In this document: positions 25,199 to 32,605 of the stretch, piece by piece
How the letters are laid out: every line of letters starts with the position of its first letter
Numbering within the stretch: position 1 is the stretch's first letter
Source: Planktothrix paucivesiculata PCC 9631
GTDB taxonomy: Bacteria > Cyanobacteriota > Cyanobacteriia > Cyanobacteriales > Microcoleaceae
NCBI RefSeq assembly: GCF_900009265.2
Contig: NZ_LR735018.1
Span: forward strand, 62,322 to 109,242
DNA: 46,921 nt
Direction of reading: 5' to 3'
Notes under the pieces: generated by a model
The model's input: the letters and a program-made list of their open reading frames with translations, nothing else
Told to the model about the DNA's origin: nothing
Databases searched by the model: none
Translations under genes and position numbers: made by a program

Positions 25199-25469
25199 TT
25201 ACAAATTATGTTTATCTAACAATCTTTGTAACAAACTTTTCGATGCCCAAAAAGATGTCTTTTGAAGATTGTCAATAGCTGTAGATAAGTTGATCAGTTT
25301 CATGGTTGCAGCTTGATCCAAAATACCCAATATTCCTGTAATAGATAAACCTCTATCTATCGCTATGCGTCTTGCTTTCATATCATCTAAAATAACTAAA
25401 TCAGCATTAAGTTGTTGTGCTAAAAGAATCCCTTCACGTTCACCAGGATCAAGTAAATCTATATAATAA
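25199..25469 (-). pseudogene. DUF3368 PIN-like toxin, N-terminally truncated
   Basis: On the minus strand a frame right after the antitoxin encodes DPGEREGILLAQQLNADLVI, then DDMKARRIAIDRGLSITGIL and LINLSTAIDNLQKTSFWASK, ending at 25199. This is the C-terminal half of a DUF3368 PIN-like nuclease, normally about 150-160 aa. The first 70 or so residues, with the leading catalytic Asp, are missing, and no start codon exists before the internal ATG of MKARRI. The deletion joins the antitoxin stop directly to the toxin middle. An inactive toxin beside an intact antitoxin is a typical end state of a decaying pair. Confidence 0.75.
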
Positions 25470-25733
25470 TCATTCTGAAGCTAAAAGATGACGAATAGTT
25501 TGAACATCTTGTTCTAAATCATTTTCAGTATAAGGTAAATAAGCTTTTTCTTGCTTAAGAAATTCGTAGGTTTCCCAACGAGAAGAAAATTTGAGTATCC
25601 GTCTTACTTCAGAAGCACCGATTTGACCTTGACGGTAATAATCGGCGGTGATTAGTTCCAAAATACGCCGAGAAATATTAACAGACTGTAATTTTTCTGC
25701 TATTTCATCAGGGAGTTCAAGGGTGATTTGCAT
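25470..25733 (-). CDS. UPF0175 family antitoxin-like protein
   Basis: An 87-aa protein starting MQITLELPDEIAEKLQSVNI, then AADY-type helices and EVRRILKFSSRWETYEFLKQ, matching UPF0175. This family is usually the first gene of a pair with a DUF3368 PIN-like toxin and is thought to be the DNA-binding antitoxin. It appears complete. Its partner, immediately downstream on the same strand, is truncated, so the gene is an orphan. It lies just left of an IS5-type insertion, whose left end is 38 bp upstream of the start and may have separated it from its promoter. Confidence 0.8.
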   Translation of the reverse strand: MQITLELPDEIAEKLQSVNISRRILELITADYYRQGQIGASEVRRILKFSSRWETYEFLKQEKAYLPYTENDLEQDVQTIRHLLASE

Positions 25734-25770
25734 GGTAATTTTTCGGTTATAGTTTTGTAATCTACTCTAT

Positions 25771-26914
25771 TAGACATCTCCAAAATAGAAACGGGGAGGG
25801 ATAGCAAGATGGTAAAATTGGATTTTACCCCAATGAGAGATGAGTAAATTAAGAGAGTATCTGGACAAGAATCCCCAGCAAGCAAAAAGGCTATTAGGGA
25901 TGGAATATGAACAGTTGATAGAACTCATTCAAGCTGCGGAGTTATTAGAACAAGAAAAACGACAAGAACAAGAAAAAACTAAAATCAGGTTGATTAAAGC
26001 AGGTGGGGGTCGTCGCCAGAAATTATCTGTCGATGAACAAATCTTACTAACTCTAATTTATCTGCATCAGATGCCCACATTTCAAATGTTAGGGTTACAG
26101 TTTGAAGTGAGTGAATCAACAGCAAATGATATTTTCCATAACTGGATAAAAATCTTCAGAGAATTACTGCCAGCGAGTTTACTAGAGCAAGTAAAAAAAA
26201 ACGAGAGTGATTGGGAGTGGGTAGAAGAAATTCTGCTGGAATTTGAGTTAGTAGTAGATAGCTATGAACAGCCCAGGGAAAGACCAATAGACAACGAAGA
26301 GCAGAAAAAGTATTATTCAGGAAAGAAAAAAACACATACGTTTAAAAATCAAGTCATTGTCATGCCAAATGGAAAAGAAATAGTGGATGTAGCAGTGGGT
26401 TATACCGGAGCAACAAGTGATCTAAAATTGTGGACAGAAAGAAGCCAGGAATTGGGAAACAATCAAAAATACAGAGGGGATAAGGCTTATGTAGGAGAAA
26501 CAGCAATTAATACACCGCATAAGAAACCGAGGAATCAAGAGATGTCGGCTGAAAAGCAAGAAGAAAATCGATTAAAAGCCAAACAAAGGATTGTAGTTGA
26601 ACATTTAATCAGACTGATAAAAATTTATAGAGTTGCTTCAGAAAGATTTCGGTTAAAAAGGCAAAATTATGAAGCAGTAATCTTGACAGTATGTGGATTA
26701 ATAAGATGGCGAATAGGAGCGATTGTATTACCATCTAAGAACTGCCCAGAATTCTTTTGAGAAATGATTAAATATTAGAGATAAAATTCATTAATTATTA
26801 TTAATGTAACTGAAAAAGCCTATGAATCCGTTACTTTGGGAGAACCCGGCACAGGAGTGCTCAAGGTTCAAAAAGTAGCGATAGAGGGCATTTGGGGATT
26901 TTCGGAGATGTCTA
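25771..26914 (+). mobile_element. IS5-type insertion sequence, apparently intact
   Basis: The ends are TAGACATCTCCAAAAT (25771-25786) and, on the other strand, TAGACATCTCCGAAAAT (26914 inwards). The outer TA may be a 2-bp target duplication with inverted repeats beginning GACATCTCC. The element of about 1.14 kb contains one full transposase gene. An 8-bp hairpin GGTAAAAT-TGG-ATTTTACC at 25811-25829 lies just before the gene and could limit read-through translation from outside. Between the gene and the right end, 150 bp contain a short open frame of unknown meaning. Confidence 0.8.
25840..26760 (+). CDS. IS5-family transposase (DDE_Tnp_4)
   Basis: A 306-aa transposase with an N-terminal helix-turn-helix region (LSVDEQILLTLIYLHQMPTF, then SESTANDIFHNWIK) and a DDE nuclease domain. 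The catalytic residues appear intact: Asp140 in LVVDSYEQP, Asp214 in YRGDKAYVGE and Glu254 in RIVVEHLIRLIK. It cuts and pastes the surrounding element. There is no frameshift or internal stop, so the copy may be active. Codon use is more AT-rich than the flanking metabolic genes, as usual for mobile DNA. The start ATG at 25840 has a weak GAGAG site. Confidence 0.9.
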   Translation: MSKLREYLDKNPQQAKRLLGMEYEQLIELIQAAELLEQEKRQEQEKTKIRLIKAGGGRRQKLSVDEQILLTLIYLHQMPTFQMLGLQFEVSESTANDIFHNWIKIFRELLPASLLEQVKKNESDWEWVEEILLEFELVVDSYEQPRERPIDNEEQKKYYSGKKKTHTFKNQVIVMPNGKEIVDVAVGYTGATSDLKLWTERSQELGNNQKYRGDKAYVGETAINTPHKKPRNQEMSAEKQEENRLKAKQRIVVEHLIRLIKIYRVASERFRLKRQNYEAVILTVCGLIRWRIGAIVLPSKNCPEFF

Positions 26915-27176
26915 TTGATTAACTAATTCTCAAATTGTTTCTATTTCTGCTGATGTTAAGGTTGTTAAAGTTTTATTGGCAATCATATATGAGTTAATTG
27001 AAATATATAGTCCTCAATTATAGCATAGAAAGATTAATAATTAGGTAGGTTGAATTAAGTGTAAGATAGACGCGCCTCAAAAGCTTACTATGCCTAGATC
27101 TCATCGCATCTTGTGTTTATTTATGTCTACCTACTTATTTAAAGCCTTACCAATATGAATTGTAGGAAATTACGTC
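26915..27176. other. Intergenic sequence between IS5 element and HlyD remnant
   Basis: About 260 bp, AT-rich, with no credible gene, ncRNA or terminator. It separates the right end of the insertion sequence from the broken HlyD gene and may be decayed coding sequence. Confidence 0.5.
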
Positions 27177-27389
27177 ATGTTACTAAAAAATCCCAACCCC
27201 GATTTTCTCCCCGTCCATCAAGATGATGAATTTTTGCCCCCGGTGAGTGGCGCGACAATTTTTGGGGGCTTATTTTTAGTGGGGAAAGTAGCGATCGCTT
27301 TCACTGTATCTGCTTTTACTCCCTTACCCGTGACCGTCAAGGCGACCGCAATGGTGCGCCCTAATAGAGTGGTTTACTTTATGTTATAA
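27177..27389 (+). pseudogene. HlyD-type membrane fusion protein, N-terminal fragment
   Basis: A 70-aa frame that starts MLLKNPNPDFLPVHQDDEFL, has one membrane helix (GGLFLVGKVAIAFTVSAFTP), then VTVKATAMVRPNR. This is the N-terminus of cyanobacterial HlyD family secretion proteins, which bridge the inner membrane ABC exporter and the outer membrane channel in type I secretion. Full-length members have 400 or more residues. After MVRPNR the frame ends in VVYFML and stop, and no continuation is seen downstream. It is a truncated, non-functional remnant with a still recognisable ribosome site (GTAGGAAATT) before its ATG. Confidence 0.75.
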
Positions 27390-27431
27390 CTGATGCTAAT
27401 AATTATTTATTTCGCTATAAAAATCCTAAAC

Positions 27432-27692
27432 ATGGCTCAGGCAATTCGTCAAACTACTTTTGTTCAGTCTGATGGCACAATCACTATTAAAACTCCCCAA
27501 TTTCCCCAAGGAGCAAAAGTTGAGGTAATTATTATCTTAGAAGATAACTCTCAAACTTGGTCAGCCGAAACTTTAGCTATGGAAAGATTGCCACAATTAG
27601 AAAATCCTAGCCAATTGATAACTATAATAGAAGCCAACTCAGAAATTGATGAAGATGAATTAAAACAGTGGGTTAATAATGGGCAAAGCTAA
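27432..27692 (+). CDS. Putative antitoxin of a RelE-type pair
   Basis: An 86-aa protein with start chosen at the ATG at 27432 (MAQAIRQTTFVQSDGTITIK); an upstream ATG at 27393 would add 13 hydrophobic residues. It has a beta-rich N-terminus (FPQGAKVEVIIILED) like AbrB/VapB-style antitoxins and an acidic C-terminus (SEIDEDELKQWVNNGQS) suited to binding a toxin. Its last 14 bp overlap the start of the RelE-like gene, the usual coupling of antitoxin to toxin. Family assignment is based on context rather than a clear signature. Confidence 0.65.
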   Translation: MAQAIRQTTFVQSDGTITIKTPQFPQGAKVEVIIILEDNSQTWSAETLAMERLPQLENPSQLITIIEANSEIDEDELKQWVNNGQS

Positions 27693-27999
27693 AAATTCTT
27701 ATCTTCTGCAAATGGTTAAAGAAGTACAGGATGATATTTCTCGATTACCATTACAACTTCAGAATAACTGGCAAAAATACCAAAAAATCCTCGCTTTAGA
27801 TCCCTATCAAACTCTAGGTATTTCTAGTCATAATTTAATCGGAAAACTAAAAGGATGTCGCTCTCTGGAAATAGATTGGAATGGAGTTTCTTATCGTCTA
27901 GTTTATCGCATTTATGAAAATCCTTCCCCGAAGCGAGTAGTTCTTCTCAGTTTTGCTGAACATGATCCTGCTTACGAAAAAGCTCAGAATCGAAAATAA
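27679..27999 (+). CDS. RelE/ParE-type toxin
   Basis: A 106-aa protein. GKLKGCRSLEIDWNGVSYRL followed by VYRIYENPSPKRVVLLSFAE and HDPAYEKAQNRK is the RelE/ParE-like fold seen in cytotoxic translation repressors. These toxins typically cleave mRNA in the ribosome, or poison gyrase in the ParE branch; which applies here cannot be told. It appears full length and in frame. It overlaps the antitoxin by 14 bp and is the only complete toxin-antitoxin pair in the window, about 2 kb from a decayed UPF0175/DUF3368 pair. Confidence 0.75.
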   Translation: MGKAKNSYLLQMVKEVQDDISRLPLQLQNNWQKYQKILALDPYQTLGISSHNLIGKLKGCRSLEIDWNGVSYRLVYRIYENPSPKRVVLLSFAEHDPAYEKAQNRK

Positions 28000-28063
28000 A
28001 CATAACTTAAAATTTCCGAAACTTTACTATCTCGGAAGTCATAATTTTAATTATTAAATCGTT

Positions 28064-29314
28064 CTAGGTTGTGATTTTTAAACATTCCTTAATCACAATA
28101 TTTGCTAATTTTTGGGCTGCTCCTGCTTCGCCTCTAACCTCGCGTAAACGCTGGCGCATGGCTTCCAATTGTTCGGGATGGTCTAAATAATTTAAGACTA
28201 AATTTCCGATATCTTCCGGTTGAAGTTCCCCCACTAATTCGGGAACAATTTCCTGTTTCGCCCAAATATTTGGCCAAGCAAAGAGTTTACCCTGTTTTAA
28301 GACTAATCTATTAATAAGTTTAGCAAAAAGAGTACCCAACCCCGGTAAATTGGCTAAAATTCCGGGGATACCATCCCAAGACCGCATGGCATCTAATTGT
28401 TGAGTAGGTAATAACACAATCATCGGTACAGCTAAGGCCCCTAATTGAGCAGTATTGGCTCCGACTGTGGTTAAACAGATCTGACATTTTGAGAGTAAAT
28501 CATAAGCGGGAAATTCGGTATAAAGTTCGATTTTAACCCCATTTTGAGTTTCTAAATAAGCCGGATTTCCTAAATGTAGTTTTCCTGAAATTCCGCCAAA
28601 TTGTGCTATTATAGGATTATATTGAGGATCGGCAAATTTGGCTAAGGTTTGTAAATCCAAGGTAGGAGCAACGGGAATAACTAATCGAATTTCAGGACGT
28701 TTTTGATGCAAATATTCAGATATTGCTAAGGTTAATGCCATGCCTTGGGCTAATTTTAGAGCTTTAGAACCGGGTAATAATCCAATCATAATATCATCAG
28801 AAATAATAGCAGAAAAACTCGATACCGTTACATCTGCCATTAAATCTCCGATGACTTCTAATTTAGCTTGATAGGGTTGGGGAATATTATCTAAAATCTC
28901 GGATTTCATTACTCCAAATCGATCAATATAACGCCACCAGCGCGCTTCCCATTCAGCATAAATAACGCTCTGATACCCCAATTTTTTACTAATTATTAAA
29001 GTAAAAAATTGATCTCCTCCTAAAAATAGAACTACACCTTTTTTATACCAGTCCCAATCTTCGGCGGTTTTTCCCCATAATAAAAATTGCCAAAAATATT
29101 CTGCTCCTTGAACTCGATCAATTTCCGGGTAAGAACGAGCAATATTAACTTCGTTTCCGGTAGCATTAGGACAAGGAGATAATATTAGGGAAATTCTAAC
29201 TTGAAAAGGTTGATTTTTTAGCTGTTGTCGTAATGCTTGAACGACGGGAAGCACCCAAGTTGTGATTTCACCGGGGCCATTAGAAAGGATTAAAATATCA
29301 ATGGCGTTTTCCAT
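28064..29314 (-). CDS. Lipid-A-disaccharide synthase-related glycosyltransferase-like protein
   Basis: A 416-aa protein of the LpxB-related family conserved in cyanobacteria. It opens with IDILILSNGPGEITTWVLPV and has a C-terminal nucleotide-sugar-type half (KCQICLTTVGANTAQLGALA, then PMIVLLPTQQLD), as in GT19/GT-B enzymes. It is distinct from true LpxB, and its substrate is unknown; a role in envelope glycolipids is inferred. It lies 43 bp downstream of the HAD hydrolase gene on the same strand. The short spacer contains a 14-bp palindrome TGCGCTTAAGCGCA (29335-29348). Confidence 0.75.
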   Translation of the reverse strand: MENAIDILILSNGPGEITTWVLPVVQALRQQLKNQPFQVRISLILSPCPNATGNEVNIARSYPEIDRVQGAEYFWQFLLWGKTAEDWDWYKKGVVLFLGGDQFFTLIISKKLGYQSVIYAEWEARWWRYIDRFGVMKSEILDNIPQPYQAKLEVIGDLMADVTVSSFSAIISDDIMIGLLPGSKALKLAQGMALTLAISEYLHQKRPEIRLVIPVAPTLDLQTLAKFADPQYNPIIAQFGGISGKLHLGNPAYLETQNGVKIELYTEFPAYDLLSKCQICLTTVGANTAQLGALAVPMIVLLPTQQLDAMRSWDGIPGILANLPGLGTLFAKLINRLVLKQGKLFAWPNIWAKQEIVPELVGELQPEDIGNLVLNYLDHPEQLEAMRQRLREVRGEAGAAQKLANIVIKECLKITT

Positions 29315-29357
29315 GTTAAATAATTAAATAAGAGTGCGCTTAAGCGCAACAACGGGT

Positions 29358-30137
29358 TTAAACTATTAATTGCTGAATTATTGTTGGGGTTAATGTTTCT
29401 AAATGACTTAATACTATAGTTGCTCCGGCGGTTTCTAGGTTATTTTGATAGGCTTGACGACGTTCTGGATCAGCCTGTTGAATATGGGGAGGAAGCACCC
29501 CCACACCGATCCAAAGGCGATCGGGTTGGAGTTTTTTTGCTCTTGTTATTGTGTGTAAATCGGCTACCGTATCCCCAACATAAAAAACCGGAGTTGGTGA
29601 ATTTTCTGCGGTTTCTAATTCGGCGATCGCTTCAAAAAGTCCCGTCGGGTCAGGTTTTCCCGGGACATCTTCCATCGCCCTTAATACGGGATCACCTAAA
29701 TTCAGTTTACCCTGCAAAACATAGAGGGCTTCGTCCCGCATTGCTCCGCTAAAGAAACCCCAGGAGATATTATTTTCCGTCAAGTCTTGAAAGTATTTAG
29801 GGGTGCACAGTAGGGGCTCAGAGGTAATATAACCTGTCCATTCATCGGGATTTGGGCCACGATAGCGGGACTGGAAAAAATCAACCAACTGTTGATAGTT
29901 GAGGGAAGTCTGGGATCGGGTTTGTCCCTGGGCTTCCCAGTAACGATAGACTAACTCTTGGGAGGCTTCCCAGTCATTATTCCAAATGCCTTCGGATTTG
30001 AGATCATCAATATCGCTGAGACTGGGACGGTAGGAACCTGTAAACTGTTCTACGGTATCCGCGATCGCCCGTCGATAGGAACCCCCGACATCCCGAATTA
30101 CGCCATCAATATCAAAAACAACAATAGCCGTTTTCAT
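29358..30137 (-). CDS. HAD superfamily IA hydrolase (TIGR01548 type)
   Basis: A 259-aa HAD hydrolase. Motif I is VVFDIDGVIRDVGGSYRRA (nucleophile Asp with Asp+2), motif II lies around WGFFSGAMRDEA, Lys in DVPGKPDPTGL is motif III, and FYVGDTVADLHT is motif IV. The opening and length match TIGR01548, found in cyanobacteria, plants and archaea, with unknown physiological substrate. It is probably in an operon with the LpxB-like gene downstream. The gene is divergent from PSRP-3, sharing a spacer of about 170 bp. Confidence 0.85.
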   Translation of the reverse strand: MKTAIVVFDIDGVIRDVGGSYRRAIADTVEQFTGSYRPSLSDIDDLKSEGIWNNDWEASQELVYRYWEAQGQTRSQTSLNYQQLVDFFQSRYRGPNPDEWTGYITSEPLLCTPKYFQDLTENNISWGFFSGAMRDEALYVLQGKLNLGDPVLRAMEDVPGKPDPTGLFEAIAELETAENSPTPVFYVGDTVADLHTITRAKKLQPDRLWIGVGVLPPHIQQADPERRQAYQNNLETAGATIVLSHLETLTPTIIQQLIV

Positions 30138-30310
30138 GCTGTTGACCTTGAGCTTATGCCATGCTCCAGGCTACACCCCAAGGCTACACCGACGCAAATC
30201 TTGATAAAAAGTAATTCAGTTAAAAAGTTATGGAAGATTCAGTGCAAGATCTGATACTATAGAGGATTGTAATATTTTTTTTGAGCCTGGGATAGACAGC
30301 GGAGGTGTAA

Positions 30311-30610
30311 TTGTCAAGGTTTGTATTAAAAGTTCTGTGGCTAGATGAGAATGTAGCCCTGGCGGTGGATCAGGTGGTAGGTAAGGGGACAAGCCCTTTA
30401 ACCTCCTACTTTTTCTGGCCCCGCAACGATGCTTGGGAACAACTGAAAACGGAAATGGAATCCAAACATTGGATCTCTGAACCGGATCAAGTTGAATTGC
30501 TCAATAAAGCAACCGAAGTGATCAATTATTGGCAAGAAGAAGGCAGAAATCGCCCCATCAGCGAAGCTCAATCTAAATTTCCTGAAGTTATCTTTACGGG
30601 GAGCAGTTGA
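30311..30610 (+). CDS. Ribosomal protein PSRP-3 / Ycf65
   Basis: A 99-aa protein matching the plastid-specific ribosomal protein 3 family (Ycf65), a 30S subunit component in cyanobacteria and plastids. The diagnostic part is [20 protein letters not shown] followed by [20 protein letters not shown]. It starts at a TTG at 30311, preceded by GGAGGTG at 5 bp, and no ATG lies before the conserved region. The C-terminus ([19 protein letters not shown]) is complete. A good hairpin terminator follows about 35 bp after the stop, so the gene is probably monocistronic. Confidence 0.93.
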   Translation: MSRFVLKVLWLDENVALAVDQVVGKGTSPLTSYFFWPRNDAWEQLKTEMESKHWISEPDQVELLNKATEVINYWQEEGRNRPISEAQSKFPEVIFTGSS

Positions 30611-30644
30611 TCTCCTTGAGAAATTATTTGATTGTGTGAAATTT

Positions 30645-30682
30645 CCAACGCCGTTGCATTCGCCATGGCGTTGGTTTTGTTT
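30645..30682 (+). terminator. Intrinsic terminator after PSRP-3
   Basis: CCAACGCC (30645-30652) pairs with GGCGTTGG (30667-30674), with a 14-nt loop that can itself fold further, followed by TTTTGTTT. Position and T-rich tail support Rho-independent termination of the PSRP-3 transcript. Confidence 0.75.
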
Positions 30683-30864
30683 GGGGACAAAATATTGTTA
30701 AATAAATTCTAGTTGAGGTTAGCATAGGAATAGGCAGAAAAGCTTAGTCTTGTTGTTGAGCTTACTGTTCTAACACAAACAAAATAGCTGAGTATGTTAA
30801 GGGCTAATGTAGTCGGTCGGACACATTTCGACGAATCTACATTCGAGTCTTTAGATAGGAGATT

Positions 30865-31578
30865 ATGCCAAGAGGAAAACCTATGACTACCACATCCCGA
30901 ATTCCATACACTACAGAACAAAGTCTGGCGTGGATGCGTGGACTTTTAACCCTGGCTTGGGCGGATGGCAATTTTGATGAAGACGAACATCAGTTAATTG
31001 ATGCGTTAACCCATGATGAATTAGTCGCTGTGACTAATGTTGATAGTTTAGAACCCATTTCACCCGAGGAATTAGGGGCTGTTTTAGGAGCCCATCCTCA
31101 ACTTGCAGAAAACTTCCTCAGAACCGCCGTAATGGTGGCTTTAGCTGATGGAATTTACTCGATTTGTGAGGATGATTTATTACATCAATTTTGTCAAGCA
31201 TTAAACCTCAAAATTGAGGCCTTAGATACATTGCGAAAAACCTTACAAGATTTGTCTAAAATTCAATCGGGGGAGTTACCCCAGGTCTGTATTAATCATA
31301 ACCCCCACGGCGATCATTCTCTCGATGTTCTCTCCCCGGTTAAACATTGGTTAGATGATTTAGAAATTCATGATTCTAAAGTTGCTCATGCTGTCTGTAA
31401 ATTGATTCCACCTCAGTGCCCATTTGAACGAGATTTGGTCATATTTGGACGCAAAATTGTTCATATTCCCCCCATGTGCAAACTGAATCCTTTATATGAA
31501 CAATTCACCGGATTACGATTTCGTGCATTGTCTTATTTAGCCGATGAATGTCAGGAAGATATCTCTAAATATTGTTAG
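30865..31578 (+). CDS. TerB-like / Mo-dependent nitrogenase C-terminal domain protein
   Basis: A 237-aa protein. Residues about 15-115 are TerB-like helical sequence (LLTLAWADGNFDEDEHQLID). Residues about 145-237 match the Mo-dependent nitrogenase C-terminal domain family (PF06967): LSPVKHWLDDLEIHDSKVAH, CPFERDLVIFGRKIVHIPPM and CKLNPLYEQFTGLRFRALSY. The name is historical; the family is widespread in cyanobacteria, including non-diazotrophs, and its function is unknown. No nif gene is nearby. Two starts are possible: ATG at 30865 (AGGAG 6 bp upstream) or ATG at 30883 (GAGG upstream). Conserved cysteines (CPFERD, MCKLNP, DECQED, KYC) may bind metal. A heptamer array begins at the stop. Confidence 0.8.
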   Translation: MPRGKPMTTTSRIPYTTEQSLAWMRGLLTLAWADGNFDEDEHQLIDALTHDELVAVTNVDSLEPISPEELGAVLGAHPQLAENFLRTAVMVALADGIYSICEDDLLHQFCQALNLKIEALDTLRKTLQDLSKIQSGELPQVCINHNPHGDHSLDVLSPVKHWLDDLEIHDSKVAHAVCKLIPPQCPFERDLVIFGRKIVHIPPMCKLNPLYEQFTGLRFRALSYLADECQEDISKYC

Positions 31579-31652
31579 AGAATTACGAATTACGAATTAC
31601 GAATTACGAATAGGTAATTGGTAATGGGTAATTGGTAATGGGTAATGGGTAA
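31579..31652. repeat. Heptamer array after the TerB-like gene
   Basis: Four GAATTAC units, then GGTAATT and GGTAATG/GGGTAAT units, directly after the stop codon. The order (GAATTAC first, GGGTAAT next) is the same as after the MORN gene at 19069. Confidence 0.9.
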
Positions 31653-31673
31653 TAAATCAATTAAACTCTTACA

Positions 31674-31757
31674 CTGATAACTGTACGGGCGGGTTCTTTT
31701 AGATGTTTGTTAATGACCTAAATCTTGATGAACCCGCCCCTACAACTGATGACTGAT
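31674..31757 (-). repeat. 3'-end hairpin element, copy 2 (after cytochrome b gene)
   Basis: Reads on the minus strand AATCAGTCATCAGTTGTAGG, then the GGGCGGGTTC/GAACCCGCCC stem, ending GTACAGTTATCAG. It begins about 5 bp after the stop codon of the cytochrome gene, in the same orientation relative to its gene as the copies after ndhO and pilT. Confidence 0.85.
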
Positions 31758-31761
31758 TTAC

Positions 31762-32370
31762 CTATTTATTGAAAACCCGATAAAACCAATTTCTAACATT
31801 GCCAAACCAGAGTTTAGGATGATCCTGGGGTTGAAAATTAGGATTAAACATAGAAATAATTAAGGGTATACCTCCGACTTTAATCGCCATTAAAACATGA
31901 ATCATAATCGAAAATAAAATTATCACCCAAGCGATTAAATGTGCAAAATACCAGGGGTGATTAAGTTCTCCATCGGGTAGCCAATCTTCTTGTTGAAACT
32001 TTCCTGAAATTACCGACAATGACACCGCAATTAAAGCTAAAGTATTACTAATTCTTAGTAGGGTATACCACCAGGCGGGTTTATTAGTTTGAGTTAATGT
32101 TTGCAGGGTATTTCCTTGAATTAACTTTTTTCTTTGGGTAATTAAACTATAAACGACAAAAACCACATAAACAAACAACAAGAAAAATCCAAAGGTTCCA
32201 TGAATATCAATTAAACTGCGCTTTTCTGTGGTTAATCCTAAGCCACCAAAACGTCGATCATAACTATCATAAACTAAAAATCCAGTAATGAAAGCACCCA
32301 AAACTAAAAAGCCATTTAAAGCGTGGGAAACTCTCAAAAACAAAGGTTGATAGGGCTGTGATTTAGACAT
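31762..32370 (-). CDS. Cytochrome b561/Ni-hydrogenase-type membrane cytochrome b
   Basis: A 202-aa protein with four predicted membrane helices and histidines placed as heme ligands: His16 in RVSHALNG, His57 in DIHGTFG, His144 in YFAHLIAW and His158 in IMIHVLMA. This is the pattern of the bacterial cytochrome b561/hydrogenase cytochrome b superfamily (PF01292-like), which carries two b hemes and passes electrons to or from quinone in the membrane. Redox partners are unknown, and no dehydrogenase subunit lies next to it. It is apparently monocistronic, with a 3'-end hairpin element just after the stop. Confidence 0.75.
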   Translation of the reverse strand: MSKSQPYQPLFLRVSHALNGFLVLGAFITGFLVYDSYDRRFGGLGLTTEKRSLIDIHGTFGFFLLFVYVVFVVYSLITQRKKLIQGNTLQTLTQTNKPAWWYTLLRISNTLALIAVSLSVISGKFQQEDWLPDGELNHPWYFAHLIAWVIILFSIMIHVLMAIKVGGIPLIISMFNPNFQPQDHPKLWFGNVRNWFYRVFNK

Positions 32371-32531
32371 TGTAAGATTCTTATTGAGGTTGATTTGAGA
32401 AATTATGAATCAATTATGAATCATAGTTTTATCGGCAGAGTGTAAAAACTGGTTTGATTATAAACTATTTTACTTTTGAATTTCAAAGACAAAATAATTA
32501 ATCTGATTCAACATAGCAAGCACTAAATAGA

Positions 32532-32576
32532 TTGTATAGATAGAGAATTTATTGTATAGTAGACCGTAGGTATACT
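32532..32576 (+). promoter_or_regulatory. Putative promoter with two TTGTATAG direct repeats
   Basis: TTGTATAG occurs at 32532-32539 and 32552-32559, exactly 20 bp (about two helical turns) apart. A TATACT hexamer at 32571-32576 could be a -10 box about 30 bp before the oxidase start. The repeats could be a dimeric regulator site. They lie between divergent genes, so either may be controlled. Confidence 0.3.
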
Positions 32577-32605
32577 AAAAATTTTACCGCGATCGCAAAA
32601 ATTCC

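Noticed and set aside
26941-27176. Possible inverted repeats TAGGTAGGTTG...CTACCTACTTA marking another small element
   Set aside because: The match is limited to about 7 bp with poor extension; not distinguishable from chance in AT-rich DNA.
30865-31578. Evidence for nitrogen fixation from the Mo-nitrogenase C-terminal domain
   Set aside because: The domain name is historical, the family occurs in non-fixing cyanobacteria, and no nif gene is in the window.
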